64,000 nucleotides of DNA, taken from contig NZ_JAGFVM010000003.1 of NCBI RefSeq assembly GCF_017599325.1, positions 1-64,000 on the forward strand, in the 5' to 3' direction. Both the position numbers and the translations under genes were made by a program. The DNA is from Marinilactibacillus kalidii. GTDB taxonomy: Bacteria; Bacillota; Bacilli; Lactobacillales; Carnobacteriaceae_A. Shown here piece after piece: positions 19,230 through 29,479 of the stretch (position 1 is the stretch's first letter; every line of letters begins with the position of its first letter). The notes under the pieces are model-generated. The model was not told the DNA's origin. It searched no databases and saw only the letters and a program-made list of their open reading frames with translations.

Positions 19230-19967
19230 ATGAATCGTCCACTATTTAAATTAGTTATGGGCCTACTAGGAATATGGCTTTTATATGATATTTTTTCAAG
19301 TGCTTCTATACTTGTTTTGTTTGGATTAGGAATCATATTGATGGTATTTCCTGAAAAACTATTTAAAACGAGTCATAAGCAAGGAAATATATTTTGGCTG
19401 GGCCTAATACTGTTTGTATTGTCCATCCTTTTTACATCTGCAGCGTGGGTGATTTTAATCGTACTATTAATTTTTAAATTCGGTGAAGATCATAAGATGT
19501 TTAAAACGGTTAAAGATCCTTTGACAAAAAAACAGCCTAAATGGAGAGAAAAAGATTACGTTTCTGTTCAATTTAAAGAAGATCAAGAAGAGACACTTCA
19601 ATTGCATAGAAAGAAATGGTTTGGCGACGATTCGATAGGATACGATATTTACGAGTGGAACGATATTAATTTTTCTAAAGCAATGGGAGATACAGTCATA
19701 GACTTAGGAAATACGATCCTTCCAAAACAAGAAAATATTGTCATGATCCGTAAAGGACTTGGCGATACAAAATTGCTTATACCAGAAGAAGTTGGCGTAT
19801 CTTTAGATCTTTCATTGTTGATTGGAAAAGTGCGAATTGGTGAAGACCTGTTGGACTTGAAGAATGAAACGCTTAAATGGCAATCACCCGCTTATCAGGA
19901 AAGTTCTAGAAAAATAAAAGTAGTACTCAATGCCTTGATAGGAGAAGTTGAGGTGATTTTTATATGA
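19230..19967 (+). CDS. liaF: LiaF-type inhibitor of the cell-envelope two-component system
   Basis: A 245-residue membrane protein. About four hydrophobic segments in residues 5-90 (LVMGLLGIWLLYDIF, ILVLFGLGIILMVF, IFWLGLILFVLSILF, AAWVILIVLLIF) are followed by a cytoplasmic C-terminal domain. That domain carries GDTVIDLGNTILPKQENIVMIRKGLGDTKLLIPEEVGVSLDLSLLIGKV, the LiaF/VraT C-terminal pattern. LiaF holds the LiaS kinase inactive until cell-wall stress such as bacitracin or daptomycin. It overlaps liaS by 4 bp, implying coupled translation. Confidence 0.9.
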   Translation: MNRPLFKLVMGLLGIWLLYDIFSSASILVLFGLGIILMVFPEKLFKTSHKQGNIFWLGLILFVLSILFTSAAWVILIVLLIFKFGEDHKMFKTVKDPLTKKQPKWREKDYVSVQFKEDQEETLQLHRKKWFGDDSIGYDIYEWNDINFSKAMGDTVIDLGNTILPKQENIVMIRKGLGDTKLLIPEEVGVSLDLSLLIGKVRIGEDLLDLKNETLKWQSPAYQESSRKIKVVLNALIGEVEVIFI

Positions 19968-21022
19968 AACAAAATGCCAAAGAATTTGCCAAATACTTCT
20001 TCTTGTTTTTCGCCATGATTTTTTTGTTCACCTTATTTATATGTTTTACTTACACAAATGAAGAATGGTTTTATATGATTTTTCAGTATACTTTTTCAGG
20101 ATTCCCACTTATTATTTACCTAATTTCTTTTTCAGTTTTTTTAACCTTTACGATGCTAGCTTATATGAAATCATTTGAGAGAAAAAAGTTAAAAAAAGTA
20201 GAAGAAGGGTTGAAAATGATGTCTAAAGGACATTATTCAGCTTCAATTTTTCTAGATATGTACTCTTTGGATACCCCTTTACAAGTGAATAAAGAAATTG
20301 ATAGACAGTTTATAAAATTACATGAAAAACTGATGCGGATGGCAGAAGAAGCGATTATAGCAAGTCAAAGATCCACTCAGATGAGTAATGAAACTAAAAT
20401 TGAGATCTTAGAAAATGAGCGGCATCGTATTGCGCGTGAGTTGCACGATTCTGTTAGTCAACAGTTGTTTGCAGCTTCTATGATGTTGAGTGCTGTAAAT
20501 CAACAGTCTGATGAACTGGATGAAAAATTTAGTATACAACTTAACTTAATTGAAAAAATCATCAATGATTCTCAGACAGAAATGCGCGCATTGCTACTGC
20601 ATTTGAGACCGGTTAAATTAGATGGAAAAACGCTTAAACAAGGTGTTGAACAATTGCTGAAAGAATTATGTACAAAAATTAATACAGATATACGCTTTGA
20701 AATAGAAGATATTCGATTGGCTCATGGTGTGGAAGATCACTTATTTAGAATTGTTCAGGAGTTACTGTCTAATGTGCTAAGACATGCCAAAGCAGATGAA
20801 TTGGAAGTTTATCTAAAAAGAGCACATGAAACAGTATTGCTTAGAATGATTGATGATGGTGTAGGATTTGATATGAACAAGAAAAAATCGGGTAGTTATG
20901 GATTGGAAAATATCAGAGAAAGAATTAATGGAATTGGTGGAGATGTGAAAATAATCTCTTTCCCTGAAAAAGGTACGAGTATTGAAATCAGCATACCAAT
21001 TGTAGCAGGAGGAGAAAAATGA
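19964..21022 (+). CDS. liaS: Sensor histidine kinase LiaS (VraS-like)
   Basis: A 352-residue intramembrane-sensing kinase. Two transmembrane helices (about 11-29 and 47-66) are separated by only a short extracytoplasmic loop, followed by a HAMP-like linker. The HisKA_3 dimerisation segment NERHRIARELHDSVSQQLF places the phosphorylated histidine at His161. The HATPase domain follows (VQELLSNVLRHAKADELEVYL, DDGVGFD, GSYGLENIRERINGIGG). It overlaps liaF and liaR by 4 bp each, so all three are made from one transcript. Confidence 0.93.
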   Translation: MKQNAKEFAKYFFLFFAMIFLFTLFICFTYTNEEWFYMIFQYTFSGFPLIIYLISFSVFLTFTMLAYMKSFERKKLKKVEEGLKMMSKGHYSASIFLDMYSLDTPLQVNKEIDRQFIKLHEKLMRMAEEAIIASQRSTQMSNETKIEILENERHRIARELHDSVSQQLFAASMMLSAVNQQSDELDEKFSIQLNLIEKIINDSQTEMRALLLHLRPVKLDGKTLKQGVEQLLKELCTKINTDIRFEIEDIRLAHGVEDHLFRIVQELLSNVLRHAKADELEVYLKRAHETVLLRMIDDGVGFDMNKKKSGSYGLENIRERINGIGGDVKIISFPEKGTSIEISIPIVAGGEK

Positions 21023-21651
21023 TACGACTATTGTTAATTGATGATCACCAAATGGTTAGGTTAGGGTTATCATCCTATTTTTCAATTCAAGATGATATGA
21101 CTGTTATTGGAGAAGCCGAAGATGGTCTTAAAGGTTACGAGATTGCATTGGAAGAAAAACCAGATATTATTTTAATGGATTTAGTGATGGAAGTAATGGA
21201 TGGTATAGAGTCTACACAAAAAATTCTTGAAGAATGGCCAGAAGCAAAAATTATTATCCTAACAAGTTTTATAGATGATGAAAAAGTGTTTCCTGCCATG
21301 GAAGCTGGAGCATCAGGTTATCTTCTTAAAACATCTTCAGCTAAAGAAATAGCAGAAGCTATTCGTTCTACATATAATGGAGATCCGTATTTTGAGACAG
21401 AAGTTACTGAGAAACTAATCGAACACGAAAATAGTAAAGAACAAATTATCTTGCATGACGAATTAACTAATCGAGAAAAAGAAGTACTTCAGCTGATTTC
21501 ACAAGGTTATTCTAATCAAGAAATTGCAGATGCATTATTTATCACATTGAAAACAGTTAAAACACATGTATCCAATATTTTATCTAAACTTCAAGTTGAT
21601 GACCGGACTCAAGCGGCTATCTACGCCTTTAGACATGATTTAGTCGAATAA
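21019..21651 (+). CDS. liaR: Response regulator LiaR (NarL/LuxR family)
   Basis: A 210-residue regulator. The receiver domain covers about 1-120, with acidic pocket DDH (8-10), phosphoacceptor Asp54 in IILMDLVM, the conserved Thr/Ser in ILTSF and Lys in YLLKTS. The LuxR-type helix-turn-helix lies at about 148-205 (LTNREKEVLQLISQGYSNQEIADALFITLKTVKTHVSNILSKLQVDDRTQAA). It is expected to activate envelope-stress genes and its own operon. No liaI/liaH homologue lies beside it. Confidence 0.94.
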   Translation: MIRLLLIDDHQMVRLGLSSYFSIQDDMTVIGEAEDGLKGYEIALEEKPDIILMDLVMEVMDGIESTQKILEEWPEAKIIILTSFIDDEKVFPAMEAGASGYLLKTSSAKEIAEAIRSTYNGDPYFETEVTEKLIEHENSKEQIILHDELTNREKEVLQLISQGYSNQEIADALFITLKTVKTHVSNILSKLQVDDRTQAAIYAFRHDLVE

Positions 21652-21680
21652 GAGTAGCATCAGCTTTTAAGAAAATAGAC

Positions 21681-21720
21681 AAAAAACGCCAATTAGCATG
21701 AGCTAATTGGCGTTTTTTTA
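21681..21720. terminator. Bidirectional terminator between liaR and rnjA
   Basis: AAAAAACGCCAATTAGC and GCTAATTGGCGTTTTTTT form a near-perfect stem with a four-base loop. A-run and T-run flanks serve both convergent genes. Confidence 0.92.
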
Positions 21721-23394
21721 TTATTTAGTTAAAATTACAGGCAAGATGATCGGTTTACGTTCTGTTTCAGCAAATAAGAACTGTTTGATATCTTCAATCA
21801 AGTCATTACGCATTTTATATTCGTTGACTTGTTTGAATTCAAATGAACGTTGGATACTCTCGAAAGCAACTTTTTGAGCACTTTGGATCAGTTTTTCAGA
21901 CTCTCTCATGTAAATGAAACCACGAGAGATGATATCTGGTCCAGCCAAGACTGTACGCTTCTCAGTATCAATCGTTGCAACGACGACGACAAGACCATTA
22001 TCTGAAAGTAATTTACGGTCTTTCAATACAACATTACCGATGTCACCAATACCAGATCCATCTATATAAACGTCTTGTGCGTTAAATTCACCAGCACGTC
22101 TAGCAGAGTCTTCGGTGAAAGCGACAATTTGACCATTATCAAGAATAAAACAATGATCTTCTGGAACACCTGTCTTCTGAGCTAATCCAGCGTGGATTCT
22201 TTGCATGCGGTGTTCACCGTGAATCGGTACGAAGAATTTTGGTTTCATCAAACGTAACATCAATTTTTGTTCTTCTTGTCCACCGTGTCCTGAAGTATGG
22301 ACGTTATTGACTTTACCGTGGATAACATTTGCGCCAGCTTCTAATAGTTGGTTAATTACTCGATTAACGCTCACTGTATTACCAGGAATGGGTGAGCTTG
22401 AAAAGACCACTGAATCTCCAGGTTGAATCGTAATTTGGCGGTGTGTACCGTTGGCTACGCGACTTAAAGCGGCCATTGGTTCTCCTTGAGAACCTGTACA
22501 TAAAATGAGGACTTCATTATCTTTATAGCGTTTCAGTTCATTTGGATGAATGAACGTACCTTCCTCAGCTTCGATATAACCTAGCTCTTGACCAGTTTCT
22601 AGAGAGGTTACCATGCTACGACCGAATACAGCGATTTTTCGACCTGTTTCATTAGCTGCTTTAACAACTTGTTGAACACGAGAAATATTCGATGCAAAGG
22701 TAGCGAATATAATTCTACCATCAATTTTTTTCAATAAACTTTGAATGGATTCTCCGACAACTTGTTCTGATTTGGTGAAGTTTGGAACTTCAGCATTTGT
22801 ACTATCAGATAAGAGCGCTAGTACGCCTTCTTCACCAATTTTAGCCATTTTATGCAAATCTGCAGGTTCTCCAACAGGTGTGAAATCAAATTTGAAATCT
22901 CCTGTCTGAACAATATTACCGTTAGGTGTTTTTACAACAATACCGTAAGATTCAGGAACACTATGAGTCGTACGGAAGAATGATACAGAAGTTTTTCTGA
23001 ATTTAATAACAGTATCTTCGTTGATCTCATTCAGCTCAGCAGAACGTAATAATTGATGCTCGTTTAATTTATTACGAATAAGTGCCAGCGCAAGTTTACC
23101 TGCATAAATCGGGATATTCAGTTGTTTTAGCAAGAAAGGAATACCACCTACGTGATCTTCATGACCATGGGTGATAAAAAGTCCTTGGATTTTATCTTTA
23201 TTTTCAATGATGTATGAGTAATCAGGTATAACATAGTCAATACCTAGTAGATCATCTTCTGGGAATTTAATACCTGCATCAATCAGGATGATTTCATCCT
23301 GGAATTGAACACCATATGTGTTTTTACCAATTTCATTTAAGCCACCTAAAGCGAAAATTGCCGCTTCATTGTTTTTAATATTCGGTTTCATCAT
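21721..23394 (-). CDS. rnjA: Ribonuclease J1
   Basis: A 557-residue beta-CASP metallo-beta-lactamase nuclease with 5'-3' exonuclease and endonuclease activity, central to mRNA decay and rRNA maturation. Full metal-binding motifs are present: His76-x-His78-x-Asp80-His81 in [10 protein letters not shown], His144 in [11 protein letters not shown], and Asp166 in TGDFKFD. The beta-CASP domain includes [12 protein letters not shown] and [15 protein letters not shown]. It aligns closely with B. subtilis RNase J1 from memory ([17 protein letters not shown]). AAGGAG precedes two adjacent ATGs. The rpoY gene that often precedes rnjA is not here. Confidence 0.95.
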   Translation of the reverse strand: MMKPNIKNNEAAIFALGGLNEIGKNTYGVQFQDEIILIDAGIKFPEDDLLGIDYVIPDYSYIIENKDKIQGLFITHGHEDHVGGIPFLLKQLNIPIYAGKLALALIRNKLNEHQLLRSAELNEINEDTVIKFRKTSVSFFRTTHSVPESYGIVVKTPNGNIVQTGDFKFDFTPVGEPADLHKMAKIGEEGVLALLSDSTNAEVPNFTKSEQVVGESIQSLLKKIDGRIIFATFASNISRVQQVVKAANETGRKIAVFGRSMVTSLETGQELGYIEAEEGTFIHPNELKRYKDNEVLILCTGSQGEPMAALSRVANGTHRQITIQPGDSVVFSSSPIPGNTVSVNRVINQLLEAGANVIHGKVNNVHTSGHGGQEEQKLMLRLMKPKFFVPIHGEHRMQRIHAGLAQKTGVPEDHCFILDNGQIVAFTEDSARRAGEFNAQDVYIDGSGIGDIGNVVLKDRKLLSDNGLVVVVATIDTEKRTVLAGPDIISRGFIYMRESEKLIQSAQKVAFESIQRSFEFKQVNEYKMRNDLIEDIKQFLFAETERKPIILPVILTK

Positions 23395-23660
23395 AAATCT
23401 CCTTTTAAAATTGTTTTCATTCAGATTGTATAGTTAGCGTTCATCCTATTCAGAACAAACTAATACAGCAAAGACTCGAATCTCCGTCTTTTTGTATAAT
23501 ATGAAAAAAAGCCACTTGGATGAGTGTCAATCATGACTTGGCTCGAATTTTCATTTTTCACTTTTAATATCCGTCCGATGAATTGGCCTATTTCAGCCAA
23601 TGATTAGTATAATTTTACCATACTAGTATCAATAAGTATAGAAGAAGCGAATGACTGAAA
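23395..23660 (-). promoter_or_regulatory. Long structured leader of rnjA
   Basis: About 250 bp upstream of rnjA holds no ORF. On the minus strand there is a TTGATA/TATACT promoter-like pair near 23605-23635, but with a short 15-bp spacer. A hairpin ATTGGC/GCCAAT follows near 23585-23605. A second hairpin AGCCA/TGGCT (23510-23543) runs straight into a T-run (23504-23509), resembling an attenuator about 110 nt before the start codon. None is experimentally grounded. Confidence 0.4.
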
Positions 23661-23721
23661 ATTACATTCTTACTAAACCACACTTATATAAAGAGATTTA
23701 ATTAAATACATCAATTTACGG

Positions 23722-23751
23722 TTGTATGGAATGGATTACACGGGGTACACT
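23722..23751 (+). promoter_or_regulatory. Promoter candidate for the HAD phosphatase gene
   Basis: TTGTAT (23722-23727), an 18-bp spacer and TACACT (23746-23751) lie about 40 bp before the start at 23793. The -10 is weak. Confidence 0.35.
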
Positions 23752-23792
23752 AAGACTGTAAATAAAATCAGCATTTGATTAGGAGATTAACA

Positions 23793-24572
23793 ATGAATAA
23801 AAAAATGATTTTTTTCGATATAGATGGCACCTTATTGACTGATGAAAAAACGATATTAGAAAGTACTAGAGAAGCGATTGCTACTTTACAAAAAAATGGT
23901 CATGAAGTTGCTATTGCGACAGGACGAAACGCTTTAATGGCTAAAGAATTGATAGATGAATTGAACATTCCTAATTATATCGTGTGTAATGGTGCAGCGG
24001 GATTCTTTCATCATGAGGAAATTTATGCTAACCCGTTAAATAAAGAAGCGATTGATCGACTGATCAATATTGCAGACAAACATAATCACCAAATCATTTA
24101 CGAAACAGCAACAGATCTTAAAAGACGTAGCGAAACGATTAATGATGAAGTTGCTTTAGGAATGAAGCATGTAGGGTTTCCAGTTCCTGAAGTAAACCAT
24201 CACTTCCATGAAAAAGAAACACTAACACAGATGTTGATTTTTTATACAGAGGAAGATAAACACTTATATGAAAATGGACAATTTCCTGAATTTAGATTTG
24301 TTAGATGGTACGAAGCAGGCATGGATATTTTACCTGCAGATGGTTCGAAGTATGAAACGATTGCCAAATTGACCTCGATGAAAGGTTTTGAAAAACAAGA
24401 TGTCATTGCATTCGGTGATGGATTAAATGACTATGAAATGATTGCCAATGTGGGTCTAGGCATTGCGATGGGTAATGGAGAAACGATTGTGAAAGAAGTG
24501 GCGGATATGGTCACTGCTACGAATAATGAAGATGGTATTTTCAAAGCTTTAAAAGAATTAAAGTTGATTTGA
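23793..24572 (+). CDS. Cof-type HAD-IIB family hydrolase
   Basis: A 259-residue cytoplasmic phosphatase of the haloacid dehalogenase superfamily, subclass IIB. Motif I FFDIDGTLLTDE supplies the nucleophilic aspartate. Motif II is IATGRN. Motif III Lys lies in DGSKYETI, and motif IV is AFGDGLNDYEMI. The cap domain lies between. Substrates of Cof-type enzymes are mostly sugar phosphates or cofactor phosphates and cannot be assigned. AGGAGA at 23781 fixes ATG 23793; an upstream in-frame ATG at 23775 lacks a site. No terminator is seen before the next gene. Confidence 0.9.
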   Translation: MNKKMIFFDIDGTLLTDEKTILESTREAIATLQKNGHEVAIATGRNALMAKELIDELNIPNYIVCNGAAGFFHHEEIYANPLNKEAIDRLINIADKHNHQIIYETATDLKRRSETINDEVALGMKHVGFPVPEVNHHFHEKETLTQMLIFYTEEDKHLYENGQFPEFRFVRWYEAGMDILPADGSKYETIAKLTSMKGFEKQDVIAFGDGLNDYEMIANVGLGIAMGNGETIVKEVADMVTATNNEDGIFKALKELKLI

Positions 24573-24759
24573 TTCTTTTTCACTAATTGAAGATACATTG
24601 CTGAAATAACTAATTTTTTCTGGATACACTTTGCTAAAAACATTCATGTTTTAGGATATTGCAACTAGGATAACCTTTAGATATAATTAAAGTTAAATCA
24701 ACAATCGATATAACGGATTATAAAATGATAAATAGAATGATTTAGGAAGGGAGATGTTC

Positions 24760-26094
24760 ATGGAAAAAAAGAAAACGATAAGCAAAACACTTGATAACCA
24801 ACTCTCTCAAATTGAGAAATATTGGATGTTGGTAGGATTCAGCTTGTTTTTGATCGGGGTATCTTTTTTACTCGATTCACCTTCGGAAATTTTCAAAGGG
24901 CAAGGGATCATTTTAACGACTGCTTCCAATCTAACCACTGATTATTTTGAACTGACGAGTGTGGGAGCAACTTTCTTTAATTCGGGTATTCTCACGCTAC
25001 ACGCACTGGTGTTGATTAAGTTAACTAAAGCTGAAATCAATGGACCGTTGATTGCAGCGATATTCACAGTTGCTGCCTTTTCTTTTTTCGGGAAAAATCT
25101 ATATAACTCTACGCCAATCGTTATAGGTGCCTTTACATATGCATGGGCCACAAAGGTGCCGACAGAAAAGTCGCTACTAGCAGCACTGTTTGGTACGGCC
25201 TTGGGACCGATTGTCAATGAAATCACTTTTAATATTGGACTACCTTTTGGATATGGACTGTTGATGGGATGTAGTGCTGGATTTATCGTTGGCTTTATTC
25301 TGCCGCCTTTGGCCCATCATTTTGTCGCATTCACTAAAGGATTCAGCCTATATAATATCGGGTTTACAAGCGGTGTAATCGGAACGATTGCTACATCCAT
25401 CTTAAGAGCGATGGGCGTCAACATAGAGCCTGTCTCTATGATTTCTCAAGGGAATAATACACCGATGTCACTGGTTTTTTTTCCACTATTCGCTGGTATG
25501 CTACTTTATGGGGTATATCTAAACGGTTGGTCCTTTAAAGGATACAACCGCCTATTAAGAAATTCGGGTCAACTTTCCACTGATTTCATCAAAAGAAATG
25601 GGTTTAGCTTGACCTTGATTAACATGGCTGGTTTAGGATTTATTTCTCTCTTCTTTGTCTTGATTTTAGGGGGAGAACTCAATGGCCCTGTTATTGGCGG
25701 TGTGTTGACTGTGGTAGGATTTGGTGCATTTGGTAAACATATAAAAAACGTTATTCCTGTTTTGATTGGTGTAACGCTTATCGGTTATATTAATCATTAT
25801 GATATGAGTGATACATCTGTGATTATGGCTGGTTTATTTGGGACGACAATTGCGCCTATAGCAGGTCGCTATGGGACGTTGATGGGGATAGTGGCTGGTG
25901 GACTACACTTGACTGTAGTCAGCAATACTAGTTATTTGCACGGAGGCATCAATTTGTACAATAATGGATTTGCGGGCGGATTTGTCGCAGCGATGATGAT
26001 TCCATTATTAGAGGCTGTCCATTATCATAGAGAACAAAGAAGAGAACTCAGAGAACCCATTGATCCTGCTGAATCAATCGAGGTTAAAAAATAA
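24760..26094 (+). CDS. DUF1576 family integral membrane protein
   Basis: A 444-residue polytopic protein with roughly ten or more hydrophobic segments and charged ends, resembling the DUF1576 family. The protein is an internal duplication. The block with EINGPLIAAIFTVAAFSFFGKN, AALFGTALGPI and GFSLYNIGFTSG (about 93-207) recurs as ELNGPVIGGVLTVVGFGAFGKH, AGLFGTTIAPI and GINLYNNGFAGG (about 307-408). Two-repeat architecture suggests a transporter, but no substrate is known to me. AGGAAGGGAG lies before ATG 24754 and ATG 24760; the second has better spacing. It shares a bidirectional terminator with def. Confidence 0.8.
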   Translation: MEKKKTISKTLDNQLSQIEKYWMLVGFSLFLIGVSFLLDSPSEIFKGQGIILTTASNLTTDYFELTSVGATFFNSGILTLHALVLIKLTKAEINGPLIAAIFTVAAFSFFGKNLYNSTPIVIGAFTYAWATKVPTEKSLLAALFGTALGPIVNEITFNIGLPFGYGLLMGCSAGFIVGFILPPLAHHFVAFTKGFSLYNIGFTSGVIGTIATSILRAMGVNIEPVSMISQGNNTPMSLVFFPLFAGMLLYGVYLNGWSFKGYNRLLRNSGQLSTDFIKRNGFSLTLINMAGLGFISLFFVLILGGELNGPVIGGVLTVVGFGAFGKHIKNVIPVLIGVTLIGYINHYDMSDTSVIMAGLFGTTIAPIAGRYGTLMGIVAGGLHLTVVSNTSYLHGGINLYNNGFAGGFVAAMMIPLLEAVHYHREQRRELREPIDPAESIEVKK

Positions 26095-26160
26095 AAGCTG
26101 AACACGATGTTTGAAGTCAGACAAATTGTCTACTTGATAACATCGCGTTCAGCTTTTTTT
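26093..26160. terminator. Bidirectional terminator between the DUF1576 gene and def
   Basis: AAAAGCTGAACACGATGTT and AACATCGCGTTCAGCTTTTTTT form a long stem with one mismatch. An inner AGACAA/TTGTCT pairing lies in the loop. It lies between convergent genes. Confidence 0.88.
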
Positions 26161-26166
26161 ATGGTC

Positions 26167-26736
26167 TTAATTGGCCCCTAAAATATCTATACCATCTGGA
26201 AGTGCCAATGGATTTTCGGGATCGATTCTATCGTAAAACATGACGCCATTCAAATGATCGATTTCATGTTGAACAACAATTGCTGGAAAACCACGCAATC
26301 TTTCTTTATGACTATGACCATTTAGATCAACGTATTCAACAGTAATTCGTTTGTGCCGCGGCACAAACCCTTCTACTTCTCTATCGACGGATAAACAACC
26401 TTCTCCATCAGGAAGGCAAGTTTGTTGCACAGAGTGACTGATAATCCGGGGATTAACCATAATCACGCTGTATTCAGGCTCATCATCTTCTTCATCTTGA
26501 GAGGGAAGATGTACAGCGAGAAGTTGTTTTGAAACATTCACTTGTGGAGCAGCAATACCCACGCCTGCTCTAAGTGCGTGTCTTTCAGCAATCTCTGGAT
26601 CTTGGCTATTAATGAGAAACTGTAGCATTTCTTCGCCAAGCTGTTTCATTTCTTCTGGCACAGGTATCGTAATCGCTTCAGCAATCTCGCGTAAAGTAGG
26701 ATGACCTTCGCGGATAACATCGTCCATTGTAATCAA
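26167..26736 (-). CDS. def: Peptide deformylase
   Basis: A 189-residue metalloenzyme that removes the formyl group from nascent proteins. The three motifs are present: [15 protein letters not shown] with the metal-binding cysteine, and QHEIDHLNG with HExxH. The length and the insertion region [17 protein letters not shown] fit Gram-positive type 2 deformylases. The start is probably TTG at 26736, nine bases after AAGGAG; the next ATG is too far from that site. The N-terminus [17 protein letters not shown] is typical of lactic acid bacteria. Confidence 0.95.
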   Translation of the reverse strand: MITMDDVIREGHPTLREIAEAITIPVPEEMKQLGEEMLQFLINSQDPEIAERHALRAGVGIAAPQVNVSKQLLAVHLPSQDEEDDEPEYSVIMVNPRIISHSVQQTCLPDGEGCLSVDREVEGFVPRHKRITVEYVDLNGHSHKERLRGFPAIVVQHEIDHLNGVMFYDRIDPENPLALPDGIDILGAN

Positions 26737-28318
<1,582 letters not shown>

Positions 28319-28320
28319 GC

Positions 28321-29298
28321 ATGGCGAATCTAACAATGATTCAAGCGATCACTGAAGCTTTAGATCAAGAATTAGCTCGTGATGAAAAAGTCTTGATTTT
28401 CGGAGAAGACGTTGGTAAAAACGGAGGAGTATTCCGTGCGACTCAAGGTCTTTTCGATACACATGGTGAAGAAAGAGTAAACGATACGCCTCTTGCTGAG
28501 TCAGGTATCGGTGGTATGGCATTTGGTTTAGCTGTACAAGGTTTCCGTCCAGTAATGGAAATTCAATTCTTCGGTTTCGTATTCGAAGTAATGGATTCAG
28601 TTGTAGGACAAATCGCTCGTACACGTTACCGTATGGGTGGAAACATGAACATGCCAGTAGTTGTTCGTTCTCCATTCGGTGGAGGAGTTCACACTCCTGA
28701 AATGCATGCTGATTCACTTGAAGGATTGATGGCTCAATCTCCTGGATTGAAAGTTGTTATCCCTTCTAACCCTTACGATGCAAAAGGATTATTAACTTCA
28801 GCTATTCGTGAAAACGATCCTGTTGTATTCCTTGAGCACATGAAACTATATCGTTCATTCCGTGATGAAGTACCTGAAGAACAGTATACTGTACCAATCG
28901 GTAAAGCTGCTGTTGCTAAAGAAGGTTCTGACGTAACGGTTGTAGCTTATGGTTACATGGTTCGTGAAGCACTTAAAGCAGCAGAAAAACTTGAAAAAGA
29001 TGGCGTTTCTGTAGAAGTAGTAGATCTACGTACAGTTTCACCAATCGATTACGAAACAATCGTTGCATCAGTTGAGAAAACTGGTCGTATGGTTATGGTA
29101 CAAGAAGCACAGCGTCAAGCAGGTGTTGGTAATACTGTAATCTCTGAAGTTTCTCAACGTTCTGTACTTTCACTTGAAGCACCAATCGGATTCGTATCTG
29201 CACCAGACACGATTTATCCATTTGGTCAAGCTGAAAACACTTGGTTACCAAGTGCAGACGATATCACTGAAGCAATCAATACAGCTGTAAACTTTTAA
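28321..29298 (+). CDS. pdhB: Pyruvate dehydrogenase E1 component, beta subunit
   Basis: A 325-residue partner of PdhA. Conserved segments include [20 protein letters not shown], the catalytic-glutamate region [37 protein letters not shown] and the C-terminal transketolase domain ([26 protein letters not shown]). AAAGGAGAG lies just before the ATG. The 181-bp gap to pdhC contains a likely internal promoter. Confidence 0.95.
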   Translation: MANLTMIQAITEALDQELARDEKVLIFGEDVGKNGGVFRATQGLFDTHGEERVNDTPLAESGIGGMAFGLAVQGFRPVMEIQFFGFVFEVMDSVVGQIARTRYRMGGNMNMPVVVRSPFGGGVHTPEMHADSLEGLMAQSPGLKVVIPSNPYDAKGLLTSAIRENDPVVFLEHMKLYRSFRDEVPEEQYTVPIGKAAVAKEGSDVTVVAYGYMVREALKAAEKLEKDGVSVEVVDLRTVSPIDYETIVASVEKTGRMVMVQEAQRQAGVGNTVISEVSQRSVLSLEAPIGFVSAPDTIYPFGQAENTWLPSADDITEAINTAVNF

Positions 29299-29406
29299 TT
29301 AAAACACTAAGATCTTTAAGCTAGTAAGCTAACTATTGGTCTTTCAACAAAAGGGGAAAAACTAGTTCAGTATCTCGAGTATCTGTATTGGTTTTTCTTC
29401 CTATTG

Positions 29407-29435
29407 TTGTATGTATTGATTGGCCTAGCTATAAA
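29407..29435 (+). promoter_or_regulatory. Internal promoter candidate before pdhC
   Basis: TTGTAT (29407-29412), a 17-bp spacer and TATAAA (29430-29435) lie 45 bp before pdhC. A small inverted repeat ATGATTG/CAATCAT follows at about 29440-29455. This could give extra pdhC-pdhD expression. Confidence 0.5.
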
Positions 29436-29479
29436 ACAGATGATTGAACAATCATAAACGAGAAGGGAAGAGCGCAAAC

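Noticed and set aside
23395-23792. A short rpoY (RNA polymerase epsilon) gene upstream of rnjA
   Set aside because: Reading the minus strand gives early stops and no protein of about 70 residues.
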